Assembly (NCBI RefSeq): GCF_021134715.1
Contig: NC_060028.1
Location: 9,461,482 to 9,525,481, forward strand
DNA: 64,000 bases
Direction: 5' to 3'
Origin: Daphnia pulex
Lineage: Eukaryota; Arthropoda; Branchiopoda; Diplostraca; Daphniidae
The notes under the pieces are model-generated. The model was not told the DNA's origin. It ran no database searches and worked only from the letters and a program-made list of their open reading frames with translations. Below are positions 16,545-28,712 of the stretch, piece by piece. The position numbers and the translations under genes were made by a program. Positions within the stretch are counted from its first letter, which is position 1, and each line of letters starts with the position of its first letter.

Positions 16545-18402
16545 TTTTATCCTTCCCTCTTCTCATCAGTCATTCAGGAGTCCTGTTGGGAAAAAATCAA
16601 AAACCAAACACAAAAGAAAAATATAGAAAACCAAACATAAAATATCGATGAGTTTCGGCAACTACATGTTAGGTCGAGGTTGCCGAACCCGACATGTTCC
16701 GAGTCCCTGTGGGGTGGGAAGCGGCTCGTCAGAGGCACTCATGCCTTTCCCGCATATAGCCGCAAGGGCGAAAGGTAAAGCAAAGCAGAGACGGATGATG
16801 AATGCATGTGTACAAAGAGAAAAGCAAGAACCCAAAAACTCCACACAACACAGGAGGGAAAAGCTATGGGAGGGAGGGAGTTGGATTGAGGCCACCATTC
16901 GGGACAAGAAAGGGACAAGAGACCCCCCCGACTGGAGGCCTTTTCAAATCGGGCCCAACCAATCACAAGCGAGAAGGGGTGGGCTAAAATTGCAGATGGC
17001 GCTGCGGTAGTGGCGCGTCTGCGAAGCGCAGACAAAAGAAAGAGCCGTAAAAAAGGAGAGACGAGAGAAAAAAGTTCGATCAATAGAGAGACGGGCCAAT
17101 GACAGGCCATGCAAGGGGCGGTCATTTTTTCCCCCTTCATATCTCTCCTGTCATCCCCCCCCCACCGCATTCTATCCTCTTCACTGCAGCACGCACAGAT
17201 TTTTATGAATGCTATTAAAAAAACGGCTTTTTTTTCTCTTCTTTTCTTGTGTGAATAAAAATATTGCCGAGATCCCAACAGCTGCGACGTTGGCCCTCCC
17301 TCGACCCGAGGCCAAAAGAAAAAGTGATCGGTGTGAAGACAAAATAAAAGAAATGACGGGAGATAAAAGATATAAGTCCATCCTCAAAACTTGACGGCTT
17401 GAAAGAAAAAGTCGGAATAACTTTATTTGAAATGCAGAAAAGTAGAAGAAATGGTGGCTCACAAAAAGATAAATGTTTTTTTCCCGTCTTCTCTTTTCTT
17501 TTGTGTATATATTGCTACAAAAAGGAATAAAGAAGAAGGGAGGATGAAAAGAAGGAAGAAGAGAGGTAAAAAGAAACCCCCTTGGGAGAAGCCGGAATAA
17601 GAAGGGAAAAAGGAAAACATCCATAGTGAAAAAGAGGAGCTCTCCCTCCTATTGGCTTGATTGCACTAACACACACGCGCGCTGTTTTCCTCGCTCGCAG
17701 CTACACCACGCGCCGAGGCTACTTTTGTGCCATGTTGGAATTATTTTTAACTAGATGGCTCTGAAGTTAATTTCAATAACATTAATTCGAAGGGGGCATC
17801 AGTGACGATCAATACAAGACAAAAAGCCAAGTAAACAAGCACGATATGTTGAATAACTCGGCGGTGCAGATGCACTGATTCAATTTGAAAGTAGATAGCA
17901 AAACAAAGTGGCGTTGTTTGTAACTAGCCAACTGTTGACACAAAACGTCGCTTTTCTTTCTTTTTTTTTCCAGAAATTTACCTTGTTTACTTGTAGTTAT
18001 CCGAATAGAATGATTATCCAGTAGTATTTTTCCAATTAGGGTAGACTTGAAGAGGAAAATTAACTCAACGGTCCAATAAATAGTGCACTGAAATTGATTG
18101 CAATTTCGTCTTGATTCGTAGTATCACTAAGCTCTGCGTTGTAGCAGCAGCGGTGGCGTCCGGAAACTTTTCTATTTTCAAGTTGACTGACACACACACA
18201 CACTCGCTGCACCGTCAACACGCACAAGCAAACTCACACACACACTCACAAACTTGGGATTCGACTGTAGCTGGGGGGGGGCTGGCTGTGCTCCCTGCTC
18301 TTCGGGGCCAAATGACTGTCTGACGGCCTTCAACGAACGCAGCGGCGCTAGTGTCGTTGCGCGCAGGGAAAAAGCGGCTGGATTCTGGTCGCCGCAGCCG
18401 AA
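16545..18402. other. PHC 5' leader and upstream region
   Basis: An acceptor (TTTTTTCCCAACAG on minus) at about 16582 marks the start of the PHC leader exon that carries the ATG. Beyond it the DNA is non-coding, with further single CCAAT or ATTGG boxes near 16958, 17096 and 17651, (AC)n runs near 18190-18250 and no supported coding exon. Confidence 0.5.
16652..16689. repeat. Inverted repeat built on GGTTGCCGAACC
   Basis: GTTTCGGCAAC at 16652-16662 and GGTTGCCGAACC at 16678-16689 are imperfect reverse complements separated by 15 bases. The second arm recurs exactly at 57230-57241 and, reversed, at 62099-62110. Confidence 0.6.
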
Positions 18403-18469
18403 AGCCAATGAGCGATCTCCTTTGCTCGTCTCTCATTGGCTCATGTCCATTCGACCGCCCGCCCATTGG
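18403..18469. promoter_or_regulatory. Array of three CCAAT boxes, probable promoter
   Basis: CCAAT at 18405-18409, ATTGG at 18435-18439 and ATTGG at 18465-18469 are spaced exactly 30 bp centre to centre. The first two form a perfect 10-base inverted repeat (AGCCAATGAG and CTCATTGGCT). Regular spacing near 30 bp is typical of NF-Y-driven promoters. The nearest gene is PHC, whose spliced leader opens toward this side. Confidence 0.5.
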
Positions 18470-21007
18470 AAAGGGGGGAACTGGGAAACGATTACCAACA
18501 GCGGGGCGTGGTCTGTACAACAGCCAAATGTAATAAAAGATTTTCTTTTTCTCTTCTTTTTTCTTTTCTCCTTTACAAGTTTTTATTTTCCGTTGCTCGT
18601 TCGTGTCTGTCTGCCATCGGGGTGCTGCCTTTCTTCCCTCTTCGAATGAGAAATGGGTTTTAAGGGCCGTGGGATTACGATGGCGTTGTCTGGAATAGGA
18701 AGGAAGAGGGGCCGGGCTATAATATCCAAACCATCTTCTTATATATATATGGCTTCTTATGGACTACTCACAAAGAGAACCCCTGTGGCTTTTTTAAAAC
18801 AATCGTTGCGTTTCTTATCTAGTTTATACATCTCTAAAGGTGTTGGTTTGTCTTTACCCATCTTCCGAGAATAATCACCGAGGAAGCCATAAAATCGTTT
18901 TTTCCTTTTTTTTTAAATAAATTAGACGCCGATATTTGATACTTCCCATTTTTTTTTCAAGCATGCATAATAGGCTCGAATTTGATTGTCGGAGTAACGT
19001 GACACTTTTTTTTTAAGGTGGATGGCATCATAGAGCTGAATTGGTGAGGGGTTGCAGGGTTGAGGGGTGAGAAAAGAGGTGGTATTCAATGCATACATGA
19101 AAAGAATCCAATAAGTCCTAGTTTTGGAGTGGCCCTGCTATTAAATGTGGGAGGGAGAAACCTTCTATGGCTCATGCTCTCTCTTCTTTTCTTTGCGTTT
19201 CCCCCCTCCATATTTCAATGGTTGGCAACCAATTATTTACCAACGGCCAATCATAGGGCGACAGATGGGCCTGGAATACGTTGCCTAGCAACCTTGTCGA
19301 AACCAATTTTTTACGAAGGCAAACTTGTTTTCGTATTCTTTCAAATGGAAGACAAGTCTTGCAAATTTTCTACTTTCAAAAGAACATCATGAATCTTGCA
19401 TTTTTTCTGAATCTAATCAAATTGGGAAAATTCTAAAAATGGGTTTTCAAGAAGAGGCGATTTTCGAGAAAAATTGAAAATACCTAACTGGCAGCACCAT
19501 CTAGCGGTAGATATTACATTACTGTGGACGTGCATTTGTTTAACATATTAAAGATGTTCATTTGAGAACACTAATTTAAATTATCATAAAATAACGAAAG
19601 GAAATTAAAACAAGTTAATTTTAATGCTAGAATTCCCACCATTTGCAGCATGCATGGCAAAAATCAGTAATATTTTAACATGCAAGTAACATAAGGTTTT
19701 CACCAGTAACGGTAATCCAATTAAAGGATCTGTCACAATTTTACTTAAAAATAATTTTAAATAATGATGCATAAAACGACAAATTAAAACAAATCGGTAA
19801 CATACAGGTAAACTTAAAAATACTTAGAAAAGTAATTAACTTACATCTGGAAGCAGCATCCAATGTTAACACTTGTGGGTAGATGGCATTCAGTCAAAAT
19901 GGAGTCTGCTTCCCTTTGTTTGTGGATTCAAAGCTGCTTAACCGCACTCGCAATATGGACCAAATAATAAACAATCTAGGAAAAATAAAGACAGTATTGG
20001 TCTCACATCATTACGTCCCTTCTCAGTGAAAGACAAGAAATTAAGATAAGAGGTCTTTACCCAAAGTACAAGTGTTATCTACAAAATCAAATTATTAGGC
20101 CTACAATTTCTTTTAGTCGTCCACGCCAAATATCTAAATAAATAGCTTAAAGAACCGAAGGTCATCTTTTTTCTAATAAAAATAAATTAAAACGTCAGTC
20201 AAAACTCAATTAAAAAAAGATAACGAGGACGATTTCCGCTTCTGCTACTCAGCTACTGTAATCGAGCACAGCGATGTCTTCTCTAATTACAGATGGACCT
20301 CACTATTCTCAATATCATTCTAATGGCTTTTGAGATGAAAAAAAAATCCCCTTAGATAAAACTGTCTCATAACTCTACAACTCATTCATTAGACCGCGTT
20401 TTACATTTTGAAAACAGCCATTCCCGCTACTAAAATTCAAAAACAACAACTTCGGAATTCAAAATTAAATGATTCGCAGTTTCTTCGTTATCATGCTGTT
20501 GGGTGGTAAGGGTTGATAAGCTCGATTCTATTTGAATTGGAATTGTTGTATTATGTTCTTGAAAAAATTCTTTGAAAAAATGGCGGGGAAATCGGATCTC
20601 GAAACATCGATTTATTGTCGGTAATATATCGATCGTCAAGCGTCTACTGTCAAATACCCCAAGGGCTATTAAACACAGCAGGCCCCGCCTTGCAACGCGT
20701 CCTATTGGCTCATTTATTAAAAGGCGAAGAGAAAAAATACGAAACGTGGTTTGTTCCACCGGGTTTTTATTAATGAGCTCGAGTCGTCCCCTTCTCGCCT
20801 AGACGAATGAATAACTTAGTATAAATCGTGTCAGGAATGAAATTCTATCTGAAGCGTGACGACGAATACCGACTGCGATAACAGCATTCCATCACGTACT
20901 TCTTTTTTCCCCCAAAAATTTCACTCACTAAATTTGCATTAAATGGACATCCGATAGCGATATACTATTCTTGGTATGATCAGACATCGATCAGTTCTCC
21001 GTCAAAG
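18470..21007. other. Intergenic region between PHC and CNT-A
   Basis: AT-rich DNA without supported exons. It includes a CTCF-like match at 19496-19507, another ATTGGCTCAT near 20704, and two ATCGAT sites near 20606 and 20630. The final 200 bases should hold the CNT-A promoter and leader, but no TATA box stands out. Confidence 0.5.
19496..19507 (-). promoter_or_regulatory. CTCF-like motif
   Basis: On the minus strand this reads CCGCTAGATGGT, a match to CCASYAGRKGGC at 10 of 12 positions, differing from the 14990 site only in its last base. Confidence 0.25.
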
Positions 21008-23765
21008 ATGGATTTGGAATCTCCTCAAAATGAAAGTAAATCTGCTGGTGACTTCGTTGAAGGATTCTGGAGTTACGTTGGAAACTTTGCAGAGAAAAAC
21101 AGATTTAAAATTACAGTATTCTTGCGAATTTTTGCAGCAATCTCATACAATTGCTATTTCGTTGCGGCTGTCTACAATGCCCATCTCAAACAAATCGACA
21201 TTGATTGGTGTGGAGGTGTCGGGATGCTGATTATCCTCACTGTTATTGTCTACTGTGGCCTTTTCTACTACAAGGTTTTCAAACCTCATTGGGGCGATAG
21301 CGCATACTCCAGAGTGATCCTTCCCCTAACCCTTATCTTGGAACGATGCTGGAGCTATCGGTAAGCAAGCCTATCATTTATTGATCGACGAAAATGGACG
21401 CTTAATATCTCAAACGCTCATTTGCATACAACCAATGAGATTGGGGTACAAATAGCCGCCAGAGTGCGCAGAATCGCCCAGATTCCTCCTATCCCATTGC
21501 GCAGACTCAAAACTAGGCTTTTTTTAATCGTTTGTTGTTGATGTTATCCATTATAGTTGATCCATATCTTTTTTAATCTCCCTCATCTGGCACCAAGTCT
21601 TAATTACAATAGTTTGTAATTAAGAATCAGAATAGATTCCGAGAATCTTGCCCGAGGCCCCGAGCTAACGACGTAGAATGAAATGGAGGAATCTCGAGAA
21701 TGTCCATAAATCTAATTACACCCTGGTGCTAAATTACAACCTACATTTCCCCATTCCAATTTAAAATTAGTTTTGACTAAACCGATTCATCCATTGAAAC
21801 CTTTCTTTTCAAAAACTCAACTTGAAACGGATCAGGTTGATAAACTGACTAACAGATGGCGTTGAACGTGGATACTTTACTAAAATTATCTTACTAAAAA
21901 AATTTAAATTGAATCAAGATTTCTACGCTTACTGGTGATGGCTGGCGGGGTCGCGGGTTTCACTGTGGGGTTGGTATTGGACACGGCAGGTGACAGAGAT
22001 AGATTATACTCGCTCATCGGTCTGGCCGTCTTTCTCCTTTTTGGCTGGATCTTCTCGAAACATCCATCCCAAGTAAACCTCAACTTCCCATAGTTGCATA
22101 ATTAAATCAAACAAAATAATTCATTTGGTTTAGATAAAGTGGACACAAGTGATTTGGGGAATGATCTTACAGTTTCTCTTCGGTTTGATGGTTCTTCGCT
22201 GGAAAACCGGGCAGCAGGTTTTTGCCTGTCTCGGCGATCGCGTTTCCATCTTTTTGAAGTACACCGATGCAGGCTCAGGATTAGTCTATGGTCATTTAGT
22301 CACTGATCAAAATGCTTCCGGAATTCCGCTTGGCACCATTTTCGCCTTTAAAGTACCTACAGTGACAAAATAAAACTGAATTGCAACTGAATAATGTTAT
22401 TGTTAATTTTCAAGGCCTTGTCAGTCATTTTCTTATTCAGTTTCATGGTCAACATTCTTTACTATTACGGAGTCATGCAACTGATCGTACAGAAAGTCGG
22501 TTGGTTTCTTCAAGTATCAGTAGGAACCACTGCGACCGAATCAATCAACTGCGCTGCCAACATTTTTCTTGGACAAGTATACAATTCACACCAGATCTAC
22601 AAAACATTTGATTCTACAACGATTTGATGCCCTTAGACGGAAGCTCCTTTAGCTATCAAACCACTTTTACCGTTATTGACGAAATCGGAACTGCATACGG
22701 TTATGACGAGCGGCTTTGCTACAATTTCGGGTTTTGCTTTTACATATAAATACTGGTATAAACAAGTTGACATCTTCTAATATTTCTTAGGGTCAGTTTT
22801 GTCGGCATACATAAGCTTTGGAATAAGCGCTTCGCATTTGCTGAGTGCATCTGTGATGTCTGCACCAGCCGCTTTATCCTTTGCTAAATTGTTTTACCCC
22901 GAGACAGAAGAATCGCAAACTAAAGCAGAGGACATTAAAGTGCCAAAAGGGTCTACAAATTTACTGACTTTTTAACGCACCAAAAACTTGAGTCTAATCA
23001 AATTTTTACAACATTAATCATACAGGAAAGAGGCCAACGCTTTAGATGCAGCGGCACAAGGGGCTTCTAATGCAGTCTTTATGGTCATTAATATTTGCGC
23101 TAATCTAATCGCATTTCTAGCCTTTATTGCTTTTCTCAATGGAATCATTTCATGGATGGGAGGACTTTTAGGAGCACCTTATATTACATTTGAAGTAAGC
23201 CATTCATACCTTTTTTTAGGATGTTGAAAACAAGGGCTGTCTGCTTGTGTTAGTATCTAGTAGGGAAGTGTTTTATTCCACTGGCCTGGATAATGGGGAT
23301 TCCTGCAGAAGAGTGCGATCAAATAGGACATGTGGTAGCGCTAAAGACCATCGTCAACGAATTTGTTGCCTATAGGCAACTATCAGAATATATGGCTAAA
23401 GGACTAGTTTCGGTAAAAAATTTAGTTCAAATTGTTTACCTGTTTTCTATGTAGCAATTGGTTTCATGGCCATAACTAATTCTGCCAATAGAAACGATCG
23501 GAAACGATCGCTACCTTTGCGTTGTGTGGCTTCTCGAATCCAGGGTCAATAGGCATCCAAATAGCTGCCCTGGGGTCAATGGCTCCATCCAGACAAACCG
23601 ATTTGGCTCAAGTGGCTTTCCGAGCATTTGTTTCAGGAAGTATTGCTTGCTTCATGACAGCCTGTGTAGCTGGTAAATATATAAATTCTAAAAGTATGCA
23701 TTAACCATTCTTAAAACACGTGATTTAAAAAAACAGGAACGTTGATTCCATCTTCTTCGTTGTAA
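21008..23765 (+). CDS. Concentrative nucleoside transporter CNT-A (SLC28 family)
   Basis: Ten exons (21008-21360, 21919-22072, 22134-22352, 22415-22576, 22637-22730, 22791-22950, 23026-23194, 23254-23412, 23492-23672, 23737-23765) encode 559 residues of a multi-pass sodium- or proton-coupled nucleoside importer of the plasma membrane. Family marks are GQTEAPL across the exon 4/5 border, the CNT signature [12 protein letters not shown] in exon 8, and [12 protein letters not shown] in exon 9. The N-terminus is short (MDLESPQNES), about 70-80 residues less than in its three paralogues here, and the C-terminus is cut to GTLIPSSSL. It also reads ESINCAANIF where the others have ESMNAA(S/G)NIF next to the binding site. 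It is the most divergent copy and may differ in substrate choice. Its 3' end converges on the RacGAP-like gene. Confidence 0.93.
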
Positions 23766-24309
23766 ACGCATTTTGTTCGTCTGTAGAGCAAGAAGCCAAG
23801 GATTTGATTCGCTAGGAAAATCAATTTACCTAAAACAACGGCGATTATTTACTTACTAATAACTGTGTTGGGTTGTGTAAAATGAATCAGTGGAGTAACT
23901 TGAAAGAATGGAGAATTCTATTTAACATGTTAACCGTTAAAATAGTTGTTACCAAATTGAAGAAAATTTTGTTAAAAAAAAAACATTCCGAATTAAACCA
24001 CAAAAATCTACTTGGATTTAATAGTCTGCTGGATCACTTTTGCAGGATTACTATAAAGAACCGAAAATTTCACTTAACATGTTAACCTTTAAAATGGTTC
24101 TTAGTTCTTACTCAAAAGAAAAAAAATAAATGTAAAGTTGTAAAAAAAACAAAGAAACATTCTGAATCAAAAATCCACAAAAATCTACTACTTGGGTTTT
24201 AGGGTCTGCATCACTTTTTCGTCGACGGCGAATCGAAGAAACGCAAAACTTTCCTGTTATAATTAGTTATGAGAAAGGAAATAAAAAGTGTACAATATAA
24301 TTAGTAAAT
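23766..24309. other. Convergent 3' region of CNT-A and the RacGAP-like gene
   Basis: AT-rich DNA with two similar blocks: runs of A followed by CATTC(C/T)GAAT and CACAAAAATCTACT near 23980-24012 and 24150-24190, suggesting a small local duplication. An AATAAA near 24125-24130 could serve CNT-A. Confidence 0.45.
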
Positions 24310-25587
24310 TCACTTTTTCGGTGTAGCCACTTCAAGGCGCTTCTCGGTTTCATTTTTGGAGGTTTGGGGATCACAAGATCTTGGCAACAATGACTCGCAA
24401 TTAATGTGACAATTCATGCCGCAATCGATACACTTCAACGCAGATTTGCCAAACTTGATCCTGATAAAAAAATTTAAAAAAAATACTTAATCCACAGTGA
24501 AATAAAAATAAAAACAATATATGTACCGAAGGCCACATGGATTGCAGGTCTCAATTTGATGGATAACTACTTGCCGTTTCAGACGATGTTTTCTTATGAC
24601 AGTTGTGTTTTGAGTGCATTCATCACTGCTGCTTGATCCCGGATAACCTTCGATCACAGAACTGACTACAGTTGAACCAGTTTGCATTGAAAAAGAAACA
24701 GTTGTGGTTGCCACAATGCATTGGTCGAGTACGCCAACTTCTGTTGCAGTCTAAAAACATTGAACTGATCAAAATGACTCGGTATATAATTGCAAGTTAC
24801 TTACGCTTCCATCTGTTACGCGTTTATTAGATGTTTGATGCTCCCCATCGGGCACCAGTTCAGAAAATTGCTTATTCAAGCGATGAAGATCTCGGTAAGA
24901 ACGAACGGTACCCGAGAGTTCGAGGTCTTCATCAGACGGTTCGCTACTGGATACGCTGCACCGCTCACTTGATGCCATAACCGAATCCAATTCGGCGCTG
25001 TTTACTTCAGTGATGGTCTCCAATTTGTCTACATGGCGAGCATTTGTATTATTTACGAGATGCGGAAAGCGTCTGGGACCGAGGCTGTTCAGTTTCTCTA
25101 TGAGTTCGTCCTTAAGATAAGTTTCACTCGACAGACAATCACGGACCATATCAAATTGCGTATGCTGCATCAAAACTGTGTTAATACATTTTCAAGGATA
25201 AGTCCACTTTAAGTAACTTACATATTCACGAATTTCTTCTTGGATGGAACTCCTTACTTTCACCTCATCTTTCAACAGCATTGTTACATGATGATTTAGT
25301 AATTCCAATTTAGATGTCATTTTGTTTGCCTCATTAATTTTACTTTGAATGACCTCTAACTCTTTCTCAGCCGCTAACCACTTCTTTTGGCAATCCTCTT
25401 GTCCTAAAGTGAATTCCAAGAATTCTGTAACAGAAAAAATGAATTATGATAAATATTTTGCACACAAACTTTATTTTATCATTCAAGTGATATTCTACTG
25501 ACCATGATCACATCCATGAAAATCAAATCCACTCCTGCATGCACTGTCATATTGGGCTAATAACGAAACATGGGAATTTATCTCCAT
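24310..25587 (-). CDS. RacGAP1-like paralogue lacking the RhoGAP domain
   Basis: Five exons (25503-25587, 25222-25424, 24805-25164, 24527-24750, 24310-24460) give an open 340-residue frame with canonical splice sites. It parallels the adjacent RacGAP1: exon 2 is 203 nt in both, and the coiled-coil shares patterns such as LKDEVKVRSSIQEE against LKNEVKVRTHLQEE. Exons 4-5 encode a C1-type zinc finger (CNPCGLRIKFGKSALKC, then CIDCGMNCHINC and a final C). Its first His-Cys gap appears one residue longer than in RacGAP1. The protein stops 17 residues after the last zinc cysteine (ending EVATPKK), with no RhoGAP domain. It could bind centralspindlin partners through the coiled coil without GAP activity; that is inference. 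No internal stop marks it as a pseudogene. Confidence 0.88.
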
Positions 25588-26429
25588 CCCGTAACCTTAA
25601 AAAAAAATAGACATGCACATTACAAACCTAGATGAAGAATTATTATCACAGCTTTAGTGTAAGTGATGAATTTCACGGTTAAGGCAAATAACATTTTGCT
25701 TGTTCTTATTCTTACCTATAATCTGGCTGGTCAGTAGAACTAAATACAACAGTTTATGTGATGTTTAAATGTCGAATGTTTCGAGTCTTACGACAAACGT
25801 TTCAAGTTGGGACATGCGGTTACCCACTATTAGTGAAAAGAGAGTCCCACGTGTACTGAAGCAGCACGCTCTTGTTTGCAACTAACCCTTTCCCTCCGAA
25901 AACCTCGAGGGACCAAATACATGAGGCTGCATGAGTCCAGTTTTTAATATTAAAATTAAAAATACTCGCATTAAAAAATTGTGTTGAAAAATAAACATTT
26001 TAAAATACAATTATTTTATTAAGCACTAGTTTAAATAATATTTTAATTATTTGCTCACAGTTTTTGTGAATTCGTGGCATTCAGCATTAGGAGGTAGGGT
26101 CACCTATTTTTATGTCACCTTACAGTAGCAGTCGGTAAGCAAACAGATTGGAAGCAAAAAGTCAAAAACTGCTAAAGTGGTGGGGAGTCGATAATACGAA
26201 GTAAGTGTTAAATGCTTACTCTTCATTTTATTATAAAATTCTAGAGCAATTATTTTATTTATGATGAATTTGCTATCATGACCACATGTCCACTAGTGAA
26301 AACGTCTTTCTAAGACGTTGTTGTGATGTGCTATCGTTCTAGTCAGCCTTTAAATAATGTGCACGATTAAACTATTATATTAAAATCTAGATTACGCTTG
26401 AAAAAGGGTTTTCTTAACCCGGACCTCAG
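25588..26429. other. Shared head-to-head upstream region of the RacGAP pair
   Basis: The two ATGs lie 842 bp apart on opposite strands, so the paralogues share a bidirectional upstream region. It is AT-rich, contains leader sequence for both genes, and shows no TATA box that I would defend. Confidence 0.5.
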
Positions 26430-28712
26430 ATGGAAAGCTCTGCTCAAATTTCCATCCTTGCTAGGCAATTTGATGACCTATGCAAAGGTTTCAACAACCT
26501 CATTGAAGGTTATACTTTAGTAGTTTTTAAAAGTATCTAAATTGCTTAATATATCGATGCTTATTCTAATTTTAGATTTTAGAAGGTATGCTGTGAATCA
26601 AGAAAACTGCCAAATCAAATGGCTTGAGGCTGAGGATGAAGTGAGGCACCTGAAGAATCAACTAAATGATGCCAATCAGGTGAATTCAAAGCTGCAGGCT
26701 CAGTACCATCAAACAACTGTCCTTTTGAAAAATGAAGTTAAAGTTCGAACTCATCTCCAGGAGGAGAAGAAAACTCTGGTAGATATATCCACACTCTATG
26801 AAGGTTTAAGACTTAAAACAATACATTTGAATAGGAAAAGAAGCTCAAATCATCAAAAGAAAGGACTGGCACAGCTGAAAACAATGCTGAACCTCCCAGA
26901 AGAAATCGTCACTCAATGCCAGGGATGTGTCCGCCGTCTCGAGATTGGTTGTGCAACGAAAATGTCAGCGATTCAAACAGCATGGGGACATCGTCAATCG
27001 CCTCTGAAATTATTAATGAGGAAACGAATCGCGATAGTGAGCTGCCACCCTCTAGTGCACGATCAAGTCGAATTTCAACCCGTTCGAACCGTCCATCAGG
27101 TTTTGACTCGTACCTCACGACTGATGGGGGTTTCAAACGCAGATCTCGACGTGACGTGAGTAATATCACAATTAAAATTTACTTCTGGTTTTGTAATTCC
27201 TTTTATTTTCCTAGGGAGTCCTTGATACATCATGTAGTGAGCGTCTCATCGCCACGACTACAGTATCGATTCCCATAAAAGGAGGTCCTATCACAGCTAC
27301 TTCAGTTATTGAAACAAGTCCTGAAACATGTGAAATGACAGAGGAAATCAATTCTTCTTTCGGTAAGAAACGAAGAGTGCGTATCGACAGCCATCAGCAG
27401 TTGGAGAATGAGCCCGATATAGCTCCTAGTGCCCCTTCACAAAGTAAAGAATATAATCTGAGCCTATTTTAAAGCTTAAACATTCTGTGACCCTTTTTAT
27501 AGGTTTGTTGGAGCCACCCAAAAATCGATTTATCATGAGTGAAACATCTCCTACAGTAAATGGTAGAAGGAGTACCAGTGTGCCGGCAACGGCTCGCCTT
27601 TCCGAAGGGCAGGGGGCAGCTTATCTACGACCTGTGGCATCTGGAGGGCGGCTTTCTCTCAATCAGCGCCGACACAATTTCAGTCAAAAGACTATTATTA
27701 AGTCGGAAAATTGCCTTCCGTGCGGGAACAGGTCAGTGACTGTATATCTTTCACCGTCAAAGACACATCTAATGCTTAATGGGTCTCTCAAAACAGAATT
27801 AAGTTTGGAAAGCTGGCTTTCAAATGCTCTGATTGTCGCGCTACTTGTCATGTGGACTGCAAGACTCGTATGCCTCAAATATGTGTCCCAACGACACAAG
27901 CTTCCATCAGTAGAGGATTAGCCGGAACTTTGGCTGACTTTGCACCGTCGACAGTCCCCATGATACCCAGTCTGATTGTCCACTGTGTGAATGAAGTTGA
28001 GCGCAGAGGAATGAAAGAAGTGGCTCTTTATCGCGTCAATGGTTCCGAAAAAGAAATAACAGATTTAAAGGTTGGTTCATTCCCTTTTTAGTAAAATCTC
28101 GTTGAACTTGACAGTGTGACAACTTCATTTTACAGGAAGAAATGGTGCGAGGCAAGATGCAGCCTCAACGCCTAGCGCAAGTGAATATTCATGTCGTGAC
28201 TGGTGCATTAAAGTTGTTTTTACGTACACTTAAGGAACCCCTCATCACTTTCACGTTATGGAAAAGCTTTGCTGGCATATGCGATCTTGATGAAGAGATG
28301 GATGTCCAAACAGCATTGTACGCTCTTATACCAGAGCTTCCGCGCCCCAATCGGGATACGCTCGCTTATCTTATTCTTCACATTCAAAAGTAACCCCCCT
28401 GCCAGTCGTAATGCAATTAAGGTCATCGATTAACCTTGTTCTATGTAGGGTGGCTGATACTCCCGAGTGTAAAATGCTCGCATCTAGTTTGGCTAGGGTG
28501 TTTGGTCCAATTATTATAGGCCATTCTCGCCCTAATCCGGATGTCGAGTTAACTTTGAAGGAAACCAAAAAACAAGCTTGCGTAAGTCTACTCATTGCCA
28601 TATCATTATTGAGACATGTTAATTAATCATTGCGTTTTGGTTGTAGATCACGGAGAAATTGTTGCAGATTCCGAGTGATTATTGGTGTCGCTTCATCATG
28701 ACGGACCATTAG
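26430..28712 (+). CDS. RACGAP1: Rac GTPase-activating protein 1 (MgcRacGAP / tumbleweed / CYK-4)
   Basis: Nine exons (26430-26508, 26576-26778, 26835-27155, 27215-27443, 27503-27731, 27797-28070, 28136-28389, 28449-28581, 28647-28712) give 595 residues. In order: an N-terminal coiled coil (about 27-110) that in this family binds the kinesin MKLP1 to form centralspindlin; a Ser/Arg-rich linker with a basic KKRRVR patch; a C1 zinc finger near 340-385 (H-x12-C-x2-C, then KCSDCRATCHVDC); and a RhoGAP domain near 395-580. The catalytic arginine finger is R433 in ALYRVNG, and the family motif LKEPLITF follows. Centralspindlin organises the spindle midzone and drives RhoA-dependent cytokinesis. Start and stop agree with family ends. 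It is divergently paired with the truncated paralogue. Confidence 0.96.
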
